This document shows positions 31,413 through 39,442 of a stretch of 64,000 nucleotides of DNA, one piece after another. Under the pieces are notes generated by a model. That model was not told the origin of the DNA, did no database searches, and was given only the letters and a program-made list of their open reading frames with translations. The DNA is from Bacillota bacterium. GTDB lineage: Bacteria > Bacillota > Clostridia > Christensenellales > Pumilibacteraceae. Every line of letters starts with the position of its first letter. Within the stretch, counting starts at the first letter, position 1. The position numbers and the translations under genes are program-made. The stretch spans positions 62,001-126,000 of the forward strand of contig WRLT01000002.1 of NCBI GenBank assembly GCA_009777485.1. The letters are read 5' to 3'.

Positions 31413-31541
31413 AAAAATTCCCCTCTTGTAGGCGCGACGCGGCGGCTTTAGCCGCAAAAACACACCGTGTTTTTAGCCAAAGCGGGGAGTGAGGAACGAA
31501 CGACCCATGGCTGCCGACAGGCAGACGGGGTGGAAAGAAAA
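31413..31541 (+). repeat. R1 repeat, long form, abutting truA
   Basis: Inner hairpin GCGGC-TTTA-GCCGC, variable hairpin TGCC-GACA-GGCA. The repeat ends 40 nt before the truA ATG, so it probably forms the upstream region of that gene. Confidence 0.85.
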
Positions 31542-31580
31542 GCCCATACCCCATCAAACAATGTACCCCCAACAATCAAC

Positions 31581-32336
31581 ATGAACAACACACGCTACAA
31601 AATCATACTAGCCTACAACGGCACGGGCTTTTTCGGCTGGCAGCGTCAAGCGGACAAGCCTACCGTTCAAGCGGCGGTCGAGGACGCGCTAAGTAAAATT
31701 TACGGCGCGCAAATTGCCGTTACGGGCAGCGGACGCACCGACGAGGGCGTTCATGCGTGCGGTCAAGCCGCGCACTTCGATACAAACGGTAAGCTGCCCG
31801 ATACCAAAATACCCGCCGCGCTGAATGCACACCTGCCGCCGAGTGTGCGCGTTTTATCGTGCAGTGCTGTTAGCGGCGATTTTCATGCGCGGAAAAGTGC
31901 CAAACAAAAAACCTATTGCTACGATTTTTACCCCTCCGATACGGCGCACCCGCTGCTATACCGCCGCGCCCTACACATTTCGCCGCGCACGGACATCAGA
32001 CTCATGCAGCAGGCGGCAACGCTTTTTATCGGCACGCACAATTTTAACGCGTTTCACTGTTGCGGCAGTAGCGCGCAAACTACGGTGCGCACAGTAACGG
32101 AATGCAAAATAGAAAAGCTTTTCCTCTACAACATTCCCGCGTTTCGGCTGCACATTACCGCAAACGGCTTTTTATACAAAATGGTGCGCATTATCGCGGG
32201 CAGCTTAATCCGCACAGGCGAGGGCAAGCTTACCCAAAAACAGCTTTCCTCCTTATTAGAAAGCGGCGCAGACTGGCCGCAAAAAGTCCCCGCCGACCCC
32301 TACGGCCTATACTTATACAAGGTAGAGTATAAGTAA
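31581..32336 (+). CDS. truA: tRNA pseudouridine(38-40) synthase
   Basis: 251 residues. YKIILAYNGTGFFGWQRQADKPTVQAAVEDAL opens the TruA fold, and GSGRTDEGVHACGQAAHFD contains the catalytic Asp (GRTDxGVHA). HNFNAFHCCGSSAQTTVRTV and TANGFLYKMVRIIAGSLIRTGEGKL complete the family pattern. It modifies U38-U40 in the anticodon arm. Upstream in-frame codons from 31467 lie in the R1 repeat and are not part of the gene. No clear ribosome site or -10 box is seen before ATG 31581. Confidence 0.93.
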   Translation: MNNTRYKIILAYNGTGFFGWQRQADKPTVQAAVEDALSKIYGAQIAVTGSGRTDEGVHACGQAAHFDTNGKLPDTKIPAALNAHLPPSVRVLSCSAVSGDFHARKSAKQKTYCYDFYPSDTAHPLLYRRALHISPRTDIRLMQQAATLFIGTHNFNAFHCCGSSAQTTVRTVTECKIEKLFLYNIPAFRLHITANGFLYKMVRIIAGSLIRTGEGKLTQKQLSSLLESGADWPQKVPADPYGLYLYKVEYK

Positions 32337-32451
32337 TGGAGAATGGAAAATGGAGAATGGAGAATTTCGGCTAAGGATTTAAAATAAATAGCCGTTAAAA
32401 AATTCCCCTCTTGAGGGGTGGATGCCGTTAGGCAGACGGGGTGGAAAGAAA
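32334..32451 (+). repeat. R2 + TCGGCTAAGGATTT module + short R1
   Basis: R2 units run from 32334, then TTTCGGCTAAGGATTT...TAGCCGTT, then R1 short form 32397-32451 with hairpin TGCC-GTTA-GGCA. The same three-part composite is found elsewhere. Confidence 0.8.
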
Positions 32452-32485
32452 TACTTGGCAATGGTTATAAAAAGGTAGTTAAAAA

Positions 32486-33127
32486 ATGAAGACAAGCAAT
32501 AAAAAAGTAAAAGCTATAGTAATATTAATAATTACTGCCGTAATAGCTGTGGGCATTGTTTTAATGATTATCGGCAGAACAAGAGGCGAAAACTTTGGGA
32601 ATGCTTGGGATATTTGGAGTATCTTATTTCTTGGGAGTACTTCTACGATAATGGGAGCATTTTTAATTAGGATATTTAGGGAGTTCTTTAAAGTGTACCA
32701 AAACAAACTAATACTCAAAGAATTTGGCACGCCAAAAAGCAAAACAAAAACCTACTATGTTCATAATGCGCATGATATTCATGTAGGGGATGATGGTGGA
32801 GGAATTGAAACCATAAAAAGAGCTGGGGATTTAATATATTACAAATTCACTTCAAGGGGCTTGTATTGCAGATGTAGCAGCATAGATAAAAGATACAAGA
32901 TATTATCACTGATGTTTTTATGGAATGACGTTATAAGAGTCATAAATCACGATGAAGCAAGAATGGAGATTATAGACCCCATATTTGTGGATGAGAATGT
33001 GATTATAGAAACAGGCACTCTAAAAATCTATACTAATACTTCGGATACTCCTCGTATATTGCCTAATCACGAAATTTATGTCAAGCTGATTCAAACCTTT
33101 TGGAGTGGAGAAATAGAATCTTTATAG
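32486..33127 (+). CDS. Two-helix membrane protein, tandem paralogue 1
   Basis: 213 residues, unknown family. Two N-terminal helices (KAIVILIITAVIAVGIVLMIIG and SILFLGSTSTIMGAFLIRIF) are followed by a soluble, beta-rich domain (KTYYVHNAHDIHVGDDGGG...YYKFTSRGLYCRC...EIIDPIFVDENVIIETGTLKIYTNTSDTPRILPNHEIY). The sequence is AT-rich compared with the housekeeping genes, suggesting an accessory locus. AAAAAGGTAG is the ribosome site. The next gene, 61 nt downstream, is a near copy that includes the leader. Confidence 0.75.
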   Translation: MKTSNKKVKAIVILIITAVIAVGIVLMIIGRTRGENFGNAWDIWSILFLGSTSTIMGAFLIRIFREFFKVYQNKLILKEFGTPKSKTKTYYVHNAHDIHVGDDGGGIETIKRAGDLIYYKFTSRGLYCRCSSIDKRYKILSLMFLWNDVIRVINHDEARMEIIDPIFVDENVIIETGTLKIYTNTSDTPRILPNHEIYVKLIQTFWSGEIESL

Positions 33128-33188
33128 AGGTTTTTCTGCTGGATTTAGAAATTGGATAAGGCAATGGTTATAAAAAGGTAGTTAAAAA

Positions 33189-33857
33189 ATGAAGAGCAAT
33201 AAAAAAGTAAAAGCTATAGTAATATTAATAATTACTGCCGTAATAGCTGTGGGCATTGTTTTAATGATTATCGGCAGAACAAGAGGCGAAAGCTTTGGGA
33301 ATGCTTGGGATATTGGCGGCACTGTACTTCTTAGCTGTGTATTCTTAGTGTTTATAACTTTTTTAGCAATATTGTTTAGGGAATTATTTAAAGTATATCA
33401 AAACAAACTAATCCTCAAAGAATTTGGTACGCTAAAAAGCAAAACAAAAACCTACTATGTTCATAATGCGCATGATTACTGGGAAGGTGATGACAGTGGC
33501 GGAGGATATACTGTAAAAAGAGGGGGTTCAATAGTCTATTATATGTTTACTCCGAGCGGATTGTATTGTAGGTGTATAGTTGATTCGGACAGAGCATTTA
33601 TAAGGTCAAAGATTCTCTTGCTTTTTTGGAAGGATATTGTAAAAGTAGTCAATAATAAAGAAACAAAGTTGAAGATTATAGACCCCATATTTTTGGACGA
33701 GAATGTGGTTATAGAAACAGGCACTCTAAACATCTATACTAATACTTCGAATACTCCTCGTATATTGCCTAATCACGAAATTTATAAAAAACTTATAATG
33801 ACATTTTATAACGGCGAGATAGAAGAAACGACAACCGCAAAAAAATTCCCCTCTTGA
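33189..33857 (+). CDS. Two-helix membrane protein, tandem paralogue 2 with repeat-encoded C-terminus
   Basis: 222 residues. Residues 1-38 are almost identical to the upstream paralogue, as are the 30 nt before the ATG, so the duplication is recent or homogenised. The middle part differs (GGTVLLSCVFLVFITFLAILFREL), while EIIDP-like IIDPIFLDENVVIETGTLNIYTNTSNTPRILPNHEIYKKLI is kept. The final residues TAKKFPS and the stop are read from an R1 repeat, so the natural C-terminus was probably about ten residues shorter or different. Confidence 0.75.
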   Translation: MKSNKKVKAIVILIITAVIAVGIVLMIIGRTRGESFGNAWDIGGTVLLSCVFLVFITFLAILFRELFKVYQNKLILKEFGTLKSKTKTYYVHNAHDYWEGDDSGGGYTVKRGGSIVYYMFTPSGLYCRCIVDSDRAFIRSKILLLFWKDIVKVVNNKETKLKIIDPIFLDENVVIETGTLNIYTNTSNTPRILPNHEIYKKLIMTFYNGEIEETTTAKKFPS

Positions 33858-33894
33858 GGGGTGGCAGGCGTAAGCCTGACGGGGTGGAAAGAAA
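33839..33894 (+). repeat. R1 repeat, short form, overlapping a gene 3' end
   Basis: AAAAATTCCCCTCTTG, variable hairpin CAGGC-GTAA-GCCTG, then ACGGGGTGGAAAG. Its first 19 bases are the last codons and stop of the upstream membrane-protein gene. Confidence 0.85.
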
Positions 33895-33909
33895 AGGAGG
33901 TATAGAATA

Positions 33910-34146
33910 TTGGATAAAAAATCAAATAAAAAGCCAATGAATAACAAACAACGGAAACTGCTTTTAATTTTGTTTGGGATATTAGGTTTTTCAATTGTTG
34001 CAGTTATTATAGGTGTAATTATTCTTAATTTAGTAAATGTAATAGCAGGTATAGTTATGATAGTGGTTGGTGTTAGCCCAACTGTTGCTATAGTAGTAGT
34101 AGCTTGGTTTAAAGTTCAAAGTGAGCCAGACGACCCCCACAAATGA
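33910..34146 (+). CDS. Small two-helix membrane protein
   Basis: 78 residues. A basic N-terminus (MDKKSNKKPMNNKQRK) is followed by two long hydrophobic helices (LLLILFGILGFSIVAVIIGVIIL and VIAGIVMIVVGVSPTVAIVVVAWF) and a short polar tail. No family is recognised. It starts with TTG 33910, 8 nt after a strong GGAGGT. It is the third small membrane-protein gene in a row and, like them, AT-rich, so the three may form one accessory unit interrupted by an R1 copy. Confidence 0.6.
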   Translation: MDKKSNKKPMNNKQRKLLLILFGILGFSIVAVIIGVIILNLVNVIAGIVMIVVGVSPTVAIVVVAWFKVQSEPDDPHK

Positions 34147-34172
34147 GGTAAATAAGTTTAAGAGAAATTTAA

Positions 34173-34226
34173 GCACAGGGGGACAAGCACAGGGGGACAG
34201 CACAGGGGGACGGAGTAGTGTGCTGT
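34173..34226. repeat. CACAGGGGGAC direct repeats (R4)
   Basis: CACAGGGGGAC occurs three times in a row (from 34174, 34188 and 34200). The last one continues GGAGTAGTGTGC, which is found inverted at 21041-21066. It lies in the gap between a membrane protein and a convergent small gene. Confidence 0.7.
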
Positions 34227-34279
34227 TGATACGGGGCGAAAACCCTTCAAAAGGTAGAATTTTTTGACTTAGAAAAACC

Positions 34280-34558
34280 CTAGTTGTTTTTAGTGGCTGG
34301 CGTAACATTTTCAAGACCTGCTTTTTCTATTAAGTTATATAACATTTTAACTGTTTTTTCGTGATTGCCTTTTTCTAAATTTAATACAGTTATTACGTCT
34401 TGCGCAAAATGAGTTAAAAAAAACAGCATGTCGTCTTTAATATCCTGTGCACTCAACAGCTTAGGGTACTCATTTGTGCAATCACTATTATTTTTAGAAA
34501 GCCACAAAATCGGGCGTGTTTTTTTAATTGTCTGTAAAACTGCGGTAAAAACGTCCAT
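34280..34558 (-). CDS. Small protein divergent from an XRE regulator
   Basis: 92 residues from ATG 34558: MDVFTAVLQTIKKTRPILWLSKNNSDCTNEYPKLLSAQDIKDDMLFFLTHFAQDVITVLNLEKGNHEKTVKMLYNLIEKAGL... It is mostly helical and no family is recognised. The 12 codons from 34594 are excluded because they overlap the promoter. That promoter is TTGACA-N17-TATACT with a perfect palindrome filling the spacer, strong evidence of a real regulated gene. The mRNA is predicted leaderless. Its divergent partner at 34629 is the likely repressor. Confidence 0.6.
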   Translation of the reverse strand: MDVFTAVLQTIKKTRPILWLSKNNSDCTNEYPKLLSAQDIKDDMLFFLTHFAQDVITVLNLEKGNHEKTVKMLYNLIEKAGLENVTPATKNN

Positions 34559-34565
34559 ACTGTCT

Positions 34566-34594
34566 AGTATAATCGCAAAAATTGCGATTGTCAA
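34566..34594 (-). promoter_or_regulatory. Leaderless promoter with operator in the spacer
   Basis: On the minus strand TTGACA (34594-34589), then exactly 17 bp ATCGCAA-ttt-TTGCGAT, a perfect palindrome (34588-34572), then TATACT (34571-34566), 7 nt, ATG 34558. A protein on this palindrome would block RNA polymerase directly. Confidence 0.75.
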
Positions 34595-34628
34595 GCATAA
34601 CTTAATGGTATGGGTTCATAATTGTTAT

Positions 34629-34832
34629 ATGAGTTATTTTAAAGACAATCTAAAAATTTTACGCACAGCCGAATCCTTAACGCAACCACAGCTTGCCGAA
34701 AAATTGCGTGTTACGTATAAAAACATAAGTCAGTGGGAGTGCGGCATAAGCGAGCCTAGTATACCGCAGTTAATTCAGTTGTCCGAAATTTTTGGGGTAA
34801 CGCTGGATGAACTAATTAAAGAAAAGCAATAA
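34629..34832 (+). CDS. Small XRE-family regulator
   Basis: 67 residues: MSYFKDNLKILRTAESLTQPQLAEKLRVTYKNISQWECGISEPSIPQLIQLSEIFGVTLDELIKEKQ, a standard helix-turn-helix protein. CATAAT ends 6 nt before ATG 34629, so it too may be leaderless, although no good -35 is seen. The longer frame from 34428 overlaps the opposite gene and promoter and is rejected. It should bind the ATCGCAA palindrome in the divergent promoter and control the small gene at 34558. Confidence 0.8.
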   Translation: MSYFKDNLKILRTAESLTQPQLAEKLRVTYKNISQWECGISEPSIPQLIQLSEIFGVTLDELIKEKQ

Positions 34833-34868
34833 AAATGCGCAAGCTTGCGTATTATGTGTAAAAATAAC

Positions 34869-34897
34869 TTGACAACCGCGCCGCTTTCTTATACAAT
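34869..34897 (+). promoter_or_regulatory. Promoter of rpmE
   Basis: TTGACA (34869-34874), N17, TACAAT (34892-34897). It is followed by a short leader with the strong ribosome site AGGAGGTG, a contrast to the leaderless genes. Confidence 0.75.
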
Positions 34898-34933
34898 AGT
34901 CAAGCACGTATATTGTAGGAGGTGCAAAACATA

Positions 34934-35137
34934 ATGAAAGCCGATATTCATCCCGATTATCACGAGGTAACGGTAACCTGTGCTTGCGGCGCAAGCTTTA
35001 AAACGGGCTCTACCAAAAAGGGCGATTCTTACCGTATTGAAATCTGTAAGGAATGCCACCCGTTTTATACAGGAAAACAAAAGCATATCGAGGCCGGCGG
35101 ACGTATTGACCGTTTTAACAAGCGTTACGGCAAATAG
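34934..35137 (+). CDS. rpmE: 50S ribosomal protein L31
   Basis: 67 residues: [67 protein letters not shown]. Cysteines C16, C18, C38 and C41 make it the zinc-binding type of L31. AGGAGGTG lies 9 nt before the ATG; an upstream GTG at 34922 is part of that ribosome site and is not used. rpmE next to DUF1385/prmC/prfA is the usual order in clostridia. Confidence 0.96.
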   Translation: MKADIHPDYHEVTVTCACGASFKTGSTKKGDSYRIEICKECHPFYTGKQKHIEAGGRIDRFNKRYGK

Positions 35138-35157
35138 CAAAACCACATCCGTAAACT

Positions 35158-35190
35158 TAAAAGCCATAGCGTAGCGGCATGGTTTTTTTT
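35158..35190 (+). terminator. Possible terminator after rpmE
   Basis: AAAAGCCAT pairs with ATGGTTTTT (one G-T pair), enclosing AGCGTAGCGGC, and leads into a run of eight T. It may partly separate rpmE from the downstream genes. Confidence 0.55.
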
Positions 35191-35257
35191 GTGCTTTTTT
35201 GCTTGAATAAGTCCACCGCATCGCGCTGTACCTCAATCAGCGTTTCCCTTTAACACT

Positions 35258-37075
35258 ATGAAAGAAAAAAAAGAAAAAATTAAAAAGCAAAAGCCTAAAA
35301 AGTGTTTAATAGGCGGACAGGCGTTGTTAGAGGGCGTTATGATGCGCAGCCCTACGTCTACGGCGTTGGCGGTGCGCGGCCCCGACGGCACTATTTTAGT
35401 AGACTCTAAGCGCAACACCCGCAAAAAAGCATGGTACAAAAAAGTACCCGTAATACGCGGCGTAACCGCTTTTTTTGACAGCTTAGTTTCGGGCGTAAAA
35501 ACACTGGTTAAATCCGCCGAAGTAATTGCCCCCGAGGAAGAAAAGCCCGGAAAAGGCTGGATAGGCTTTGCCGTGTTTTTAGGGCTTGCACTGGGGATAG
35601 GCTTATTTTTTGTTCTGCCGTTTATCATAAACACTTTCGCCGTAGACCGCGCCATTAAAGAAACTGCGCTTTCTACGGGCACGCGCGCGCTGGTTCAGTC
35701 GCTGATAGAGGGGCTAATCCGCATAGCAATCTTTATTTTATATTTGGTGCTTACAGGCCTTATGAAAGATATCCGCCGCACGTTTGCCTATCACGGCGCA
35801 GAGCACCGCACCATAAACTGCTACGAAAAAGATTTACCCCTTACCGTAGAAAACATTCAAAAATGTTCTACGCGCCACAACCGTTGCGGCACAACCTTTT
35901 TGTTTTTTGTTATGGTGATAGCCATTTTATTGTTTTCGCTAGTCAACTGGCTGATTGCCCTAACGCCCTTAGAGGGTGCAGTTTCGGGCGCGGCGATGTT
36001 TTTTATTAAATTAGGCATACGCTTGGGCTTACTGCCGCTAGTGGCGGGGCTGTCGTATGAATTATTGCGCGGATTAGCCGCCCTGCCCGACAACTGGTTT
36101 ACCCTAATTTTCCGCGCGCCCGGCTTAGGCCTGCAAAAGCTTTCTACGCGCAAGCCCGACGACGCAATGGCCGAAGTTGCCCTGTGCGCCTTTTTAGAGG
36201 TGCAAAAGCTAGACGAAAACCCCGAAATTTCTCAACTTACTTTCGGGCAATTCCGCTACGCCGACGTGCGCGCAGAGATAGAAACCACGCTTGCCCAAAC
36301 CAACGCCGACCCCGCAGAAACGGACTGGATTTTTTGCGATGTTACGGGCTTAAAACGCGCCGAACTTAAAGATATCCGCATTGTTACGCTAAAACAGTAT
36401 AAAAAAATAAAAGAAATTCTTTCCCGCCGCAAAACGGGCGAGCCGCTTTGGCATATCTTAGGCTACTGCGACTTTTACGGCACGCGCTTAGTAGTAAACC
36501 GCAACGCGTTAATTCCGCGTTTCGAAACCGAACTCTTATGCGAGCAAGCTATTAAAGAAATTCAGTCGCTTAAAGCTAATCCCGTGTCCGTATTAGATTT
36601 ATGCACGGGTTCGGGCTGTATTGCCGCCGTGCTGTCAAACGCTACGCAAGCCACAATTACGGCGGCGGACTTTTCCGAGCCCGCGCTTACAGTAGCCGCC
36701 AACAATTTAGAAAACACTAACGTAAAAATTGTTTTTTCGGATATGTTTGATAATTTAAAGGGCGAAACCTACCACGTAATCGTATGCAATCCGCCCTATA
36801 TAAAATCGTCCGATATAGACGGTTTAGCGGAAGAAGTAAAAAGCTACGAGCCGCACGAGGCGTTAGACGGCGGCGCGGACGGGCTAAACTTTTACCGTAA
36901 AATCGCCCAAAACGCCCCCGCGCATTTAAAAAAAGGCGGCATTGTATTGTTAGAGGTAGGCTTTGAGCAAGCCGAACAAGTTAAAAAGCTGTTAGAAAAA
37001 AGCTTTACCGACCTTAGCGTTATCAACGATTTAGACGGCGTTGCGCGCATCGTGCGGGCGCGTTTAAAGGGTTAA
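35258..37075 (+). CDS. prmC: Fusion of DUF1385 membrane protein and PrmC methyltransferase
   Basis: 605 residues in one frame. Residues 14-310 are a complete DUF1385 protein: [11 protein letters not shown] (19-29), two membrane helices (102-128), [12 protein letters not shown] (179-190), [12 protein letters not shown] (207-216), and two more helices. Residues 327-605 are PrmC, the glutamine N5-methyltransferase for release factors: an N-terminal helical domain, [26 protein letters not shown] loop [13 protein letters not shown] (447-459) and NPPYI (511-515). The two are separate adjacent genes in most clostridia. The fusion would tie PrmC to the membrane. prfA, its substrate gene, follows. No ribosome site is clear. 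Confidence 0.9.
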   Translation: MKEKKEKIKKQKPKKCLIGGQALLEGVMMRSPTSTALAVRGPDGTILVDSKRNTRKKAWYKKVPVIRGVTAFFDSLVSGVKTLVKSAEVIAPEEEKPGKGWIGFAVFLGLALGIGLFFVLPFIINTFAVDRAIKETALSTGTRALVQSLIEGLIRIAIFILYLVLTGLMKDIRRTFAYHGAEHRTINCYEKDLPLTVENIQKCSTRHNRCGTTFLFFVMVIAILLFSLVNWLIALTPLEGAVSGAAMFFIKLGIRLGLLPLVAGLSYELLRGLAALPDNWFTLIFRAPGLGLQKLSTRKPDDAMAEVALCAFLEVQKLDENPEISQLTFGQFRYADVRAEIETTLAQTNADPAETDWIFCDVTGLKRAELKDIRIVTLKQYKKIKEILSRRKTGEPLWHILGYCDFYGTRLVVNRNALIPRFETELLCEQAIKEIQSLKANPVSVLDLCTGSGCIAAVLSNATQATITAADFSEPALTVAANNLENTNVKIVFSDMFDNLKGETYHVIVCNPPYIKSSDIDGLAEEVKSYEPHEALDGGADGLNFYRKIAQNAPAHLKKGGIVLLEVGFEQAEQVKKLLEKSFTDLSVINDLDGVARIVRARLKG

Positions 37076-37082
37076 AACTTAT

Positions 37083-38150
37083 ATGAACACCGAAAAATTA
37101 GAAGAGCTTAAAAAAAAGTATGACGAGCTTACTCTCCGCGTTTCACAAGCAGAGGTTATCGCCGACAACAAAACGTGGACTAAACTGGTAAAAGAGCACG
37201 CCGCCTTAGAGCCCGTAGTTTTGGCGTATTTGCGGCTAAAAACGGTAGACGCCGACATTGCGGGTGCCAAACAAATTCTTTCCTCCGAATCCGATGCCGA
37301 GCTTATCGACATGGCGCAAGAAGAATTAGACGAAAAAAAACAAGAGCGCGAAGCCCTTATCGGTCAGCTTAAAATATTGCTTTTGCCGCGCGACCCCTTA
37401 GATGATAAGGATGTTATGGTAGAAATCCGTGCGGGAACGGGCGGAGAGGAGGCCGCGCTGTTTGCCGCCGCCCTAGTGCGCATGTACAAAATGTTTGCCG
37501 ATAAAAACCGTTTCCGCGTAGAGGAAATCGACGTTAACGAAACCGAATTAGGCGGCGTTAAAGAGGCAGTTTTTTCGGTTTCGGGCAATTGCGTGTATTC
37601 TAAGCTTAAATTTGAAAGCGGCGTCCACCGCGTTCAGCGCGTCCCCGATACCGAAACGCAAGGGCGCGTGCATACCTCCGCCGCCACCGTTGCCGTACTG
37701 CCCGAAGCAGAGGACGTAAACGTAGAAATTTTAGAAAAGGATTTAAAAATAGATACCTACCGCTCTGGCGGCGCGGGCGGACAGCACGTTAATAAAACCG
37801 AGTCCGCTATCCGCATTACGCACCTTCCGTCGGGCATTGTGGTGCAGTGTCAAGACGAGCGCAGCCAAATCAAAAATCGCGATAAAGCCATGAAGGTGCT
37901 AAAAACTAAGCTGTACGACAAAATGCGGCAAGAGGCCGAAGCACAAGTAAGTTCGCAGCGCAAAAATCAGGTGGGCAGCGGCGACCGTTCGGAGCGCATC
38001 CGCACCTATAATTTTCCGCAGGGTAGGGTAACCGACCACCGTATCGGCATGACGCTGTACGCCCTAGATACCTTTATAAACGGCGATATAGAAGAAATGA
38101 TAGAGGCGTTAAGGATAGCCGACCAAACCGCCAAACTGCAAAATGTGTAA
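37083..38150 (+). CDS. prfA: Peptide chain release factor 1
   Basis: 355 residues, typical RF1. The GGQ motif is in [36 protein letters not shown]. The family pieces [53 protein letters not shown] and [16 protein letters not shown] are intact. It ends translation at UAA and UAG. It lies 7 nt after the prmC part of the fusion gene, so enzyme and substrate are co-expressed. The QueH gene follows after 54 nt. Confidence 0.97.
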   Translation: MNTEKLEELKKKYDELTLRVSQAEVIADNKTWTKLVKEHAALEPVVLAYLRLKTVDADIAGAKQILSSESDAELIDMAQEELDEKKQEREALIGQLKILLLPRDPLDDKDVMVEIRAGTGGEEAALFAAALVRMYKMFADKNRFRVEEIDVNETELGGVKEAVFSVSGNCVYSKLKFESGVHRVQRVPDTETQGRVHTSAATVAVLPEAEDVNVEILEKDLKIDTYRSGGAGGQHVNKTESAIRITHLPSGIVVQCQDERSQIKNRDKAMKVLKTKLYDKMRQEAEAQVSSQRKNQVGSGDRSERIRTYNFPQGRVTDHRIGMTLYALDTFINGDIEEMIEALRIADQTAKLQNV

Positions 38151-38204
38151 TTTTTAAACCTGTCTAGCGGCTTTTATACCGCTTGCAGTTGTAGGATAAT
38201 CAAC

Positions 38205-38735
38205 GTGAAAGAAACCTTGTTACTGCATACGTGCTGCGCGGTGTGCGCTTGCGCCGCGCTTAATAAGCTGTGCGGCACTTACGCCGTAACGCTGTATTTT
38301 TACAACCCTAACATCAACACGCAAGAAGAACACGCTAAACGCGCGGCGCAGCTAGAAAAGCTGCACGCAGCATTTGATATCGCCGATATTATTACCGTGC
38401 CGTACGCGCCGCAGGATTTTTTTCCGCACGTTGCGGATTTAACGGATTTGCCCGAACGCGGCGCGCGCTGTCAACAATGTATCACCCTGCGCCTAAAAAA
38501 CGCGGCGACCTATGCGGCAAAAAACGGCTATGCGTATTACACCACCACACTTTCAGCCAGCCCGCATAAGGACGCAAATTTTATAAACTCCACAGGCGGC
38601 ACTTTTGTAGAGCCGCAAAGCCCTACACGCTTTCTGCCCGCCGACTTTAAAAAGCAAAACGGCTTTTTATTCGCCTCCCAAACCGCACAAAAGCTAGACA
38701 TATACCGCCAAACCTATTGCGGCTGTGTTAAGTAA
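38205..38735 (+). CDS. queH: Epoxyqueuosine reductase QueH
   Basis: 176 residues. LLLHTCCAVCACAALNKL, ARCQQCITLRL and the C-terminal YRQTYCGCVK give the cysteines that hold the iron-sulfur cluster and second metal in the QueH (DUF208) family. It performs the last step of queuosine synthesis at tRNA position 34, replacing QueG. The start is GTG 38205, with GGATAATCAAC upstream. Other que genes are not in the window. Confidence 0.9.
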   Translation: MKETLLLHTCCAVCACAALNKLCGTYAVTLYFYNPNINTQEEHAKRAAQLEKLHAAFDIADIITVPYAPQDFFPHVADLTDLPERGARCQQCITLRLKNAATYAAKNGYAYYTTTLSASPHKDANFINSTGGTFVEPQSPTRFLPADFKKQNGFLFASQTAQKLDIYRQTYCGCVK

Positions 38736-38750
38736 TGGAGAATGGAAAGT

Positions 38751-39016
38751 TTACTTTTTTGGAACGCCCCAAAAAAGGTAACAAAAAAGGGCGGTTAGGG
38801 GGACTTTGCGGTTGTGTCCCCCTTAACAACTCCTGCGCAACTCATTACTTTTTGAAAAAGTAATCAAAACACAATTACGGCTATAAGATAATAAATAGAG
38901 TTTGTAATTACTATAAAGTAGCCATTAAAAAATTCCCCTCTTGTAGGGGTGGCTGCGCAGCAGACGGGGTGGAAAGAAAAGCTTATACCCCCAGTCAGAC
39001 GGGGTGGAAAGAAAAG
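38751..39016 (+). repeat. Composite repeat: inverted R3 followed by R1
   Basis: 38751-38914 is the reverse complement of R3 at 21141-21304 with scattered changes. 38927-38979 is R1 short form with hairpin CTGC-GCA-GCAG, and its ACGGGGTGGAAAG tail is repeated once more up to 39016. The whole unit is the mirror of 21077-21304. It fills the gap between queH and the minus-strand gene. Confidence 0.8.
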
Positions 39017-39020
39017 AAAA

Positions 39021-39314
39021 TTAACAATTCTCCATTGCCGCAAAAGATTTTTCTAACTCCATTCCTATTTTAATGCCAAAATTAAGCACCTTGATTTTAA
39101 GCATATACTCAACATAATCCACCTTATTTTCAATTGCCAAAGCATACGTTTTTAATAAAACCTTTTCGTGCTTATCTAATCCTTTTTCTAATTCCTCAAA
39201 TACCTCTTGCGCGTTTGTAAAAAACCAACTTCCGCTTTCAGCTTTCTCTATTTCGGTTTTCCATTTGTGTAAAAGTTCATTGTCAAGCAAGTCATAAATT
39301 TTTGATTTTTCCAT
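39021..39314 (-). CDS. Small helical protein of unknown function
   Basis: 97 residues: MEKSKIYDLLDNELLHKWKTEIEKAESGSWFFTNAQEVFEELEKGLDKHEKVLLKTYALAIENKVDYVEYMLKIKVLNFGIKIGMELEKSFAAMENC. It is almost all alpha-helix. The end GIKIGMELE recalls small clostridial phage- and plasmid-borne proteins of the DUF6809 type, but I cannot confirm this. TTAGGAGAAG is a good ribosome site, supporting a real gene. It starts 128 nt from the divergent uvrC. Confidence 0.55.
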   Translation of the reverse strand: MEKSKIYDLLDNELLHKWKTEIEKAESGSWFFTNAQEVFEELEKGLDKHEKVLLKTYALAIENKVDYVEYMLKIKVLNFGIKIGMELEKSFAAMENC

Positions 39315-39407
39315 GAATACTTCTCCTAAAATTATTGATTAAGATTAAGCATACCATAAAAAAAGAGTATTTTTCTAAAACGACACGTTTCGTATACTCA
39401 CTACAAT

Positions 39408-39436
39408 TTGTCAAGCGGTAAACTTTATGCTATAAT
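39408..39436 (+). promoter_or_regulatory. Leaderless promoter of uvrC-hprK
   Basis: TTGTCA (39408-39413), N17, TATAAT (39431-39436), 6 nt, ATG 39443. Both boxes and the spacing are near ideal. Confidence 0.7.
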
Positions 39437-39442
39437 ACCCCT

